From: CAIVAT01 sp964355945
GTDB lineage: Bacteria > Bacteroidota > Bacteroidia > Bacteroidales > FEN-979
Assembly: GCA_964355945.1 (NCBI GenBank)
Contig: CAYHGE010000022.1
Location: 1-40,307 of the forward strand
Direction: 5' to 3'
Length of the DNA stretch: 40,307 nucleotides
The notes under the pieces are model-generated. The model was not told the origin of the DNA. It saw nothing but the letters and a program-made list of their open reading frames with translations, and did not search any database. The translations under genes and the position numbers were made by a program. Each line of letters starts with the position of its first letter. Position 1 is the stretch's first letter. Of the stretch, positions 40,173 to 40,307 are shown one piece after another.

Positions 40173-40275
40173 TTCTCTCTGTGGCTCTCTGTGACTTCTC
40201 CGTGTAACTCTGTGTAATAAAATAAGTTACACGGAGAACCCCGGAGAAAACACGAAGAACCACAGAGAAAAACAG
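40173..40275. repeat. Long imperfect inverted repeat of the CTCTGTGG type, copy 2
   Basis: The left arm (CTCTCTGTGGCTCTCTGTGA, then CTCCGTGTAACTCTGTG) and the right arm (GTTACACGGAGAACC, then CGAAGAACCACAGAGA) are near reverse complements. Total length (about 103 bp) and wording agree with copy 1 at 2543-2646. It follows a methyltransferase gene by about 20 bp, and here could also terminate transcription. Confidence 0.7.
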
Positions 40276-40307
40276 AACAAATAATAACATGATAAACAAT
40301 AACAAAC

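Overview
The window looks like a scaffold from a Bacteroidota genome, probably an uncultured Bacteroidales or Marinilabiliales-like organism. Supporting signs are a C-terminal type IX secretion (T9SS) sorting domain, a GldB lipoprotein, PorT-like barrel proteins, a FISUMP-domain protein, several TAnnTTTG (Bacteroidota -7) promoter boxes, very few Shine-Dalgarno sites, and the Bacteroidota order of the division and cell-wall (dcw) genes. A run of exactly 100 N inside nadE shows it is a draft assembly.

Layout. 1-2.4 kb: minus-strand type II NADH dehydrogenase downstream of a sigma-54-type response regulator that lacks a DNA-binding domain. 2.4-5.7 kb: an accessory patch with a long hairpin repeat, a broken copy of an FG-GAP gene, an orphan antitoxin-like gene, and the intact FG-GAP/T9SS secreted protein. 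5.9-21.3 kb: one long plus-strand dcw operon, mraZ-rsmH-ftsL-ftsI-murE-mraY-(murD remnant)-ftsW-murG::murC-ftsQ-ftsA-ftsZ-yqeY, preceded by three TGGAG boxes with exact 10-bp period (a MraZ operator candidate). 21.3-25.1 kb: minus-strand operon methyltransferase-ABC ATPase-rfaE1-geranylgeranyl-reductase-like enzyme, divergent from a UbiA-family prenyltransferase. 26-34 kb: envelope and secretion-related genes (two barrel proteins, FISUMP protein, GldB, YqhA) and a ComM-type AAA+ ATPase. 33.5-37.8 kb: nadE, a Nfu-type Fe-S scaffold, lysA and lysC. 38-40.3 kb: a YdeI-like protein, a small lipoprotein, a methyltransferase, and repeats.

How the genes fit together. The dcw operon supplies most lipid II synthesis and divisome steps. 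The MurE motif (DNPR) and lysC-lysA point to meso-diaminopimelate peptidoglycan. Two features of this operon stand out. First, murD is reduced to its C-terminal domain: the ATPase module is gone, and the residues that normally contact nucleotide and D-glutamate are replaced, although the reading frame and operon position are kept. Second, murG and murC form a single 849-codon frame joined exactly through a 7-bp tandem repeat (ATTCAAT), whose copy number would set the reading frame. Different 7-bp tandem repeats also occur inside the FG-GAP gene and in an intergenic region.

Dispersed repeats include two co-linear 73-bp GCTCCGTAGG elements (one part of a 168-bp hairpin), two copies of a roughly 100-bp CTCTGTGG hairpin, and a duplicated promoter/start segment. 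No tRNA, rRNA, CRISPR array, integrase or transposase gene was seen.
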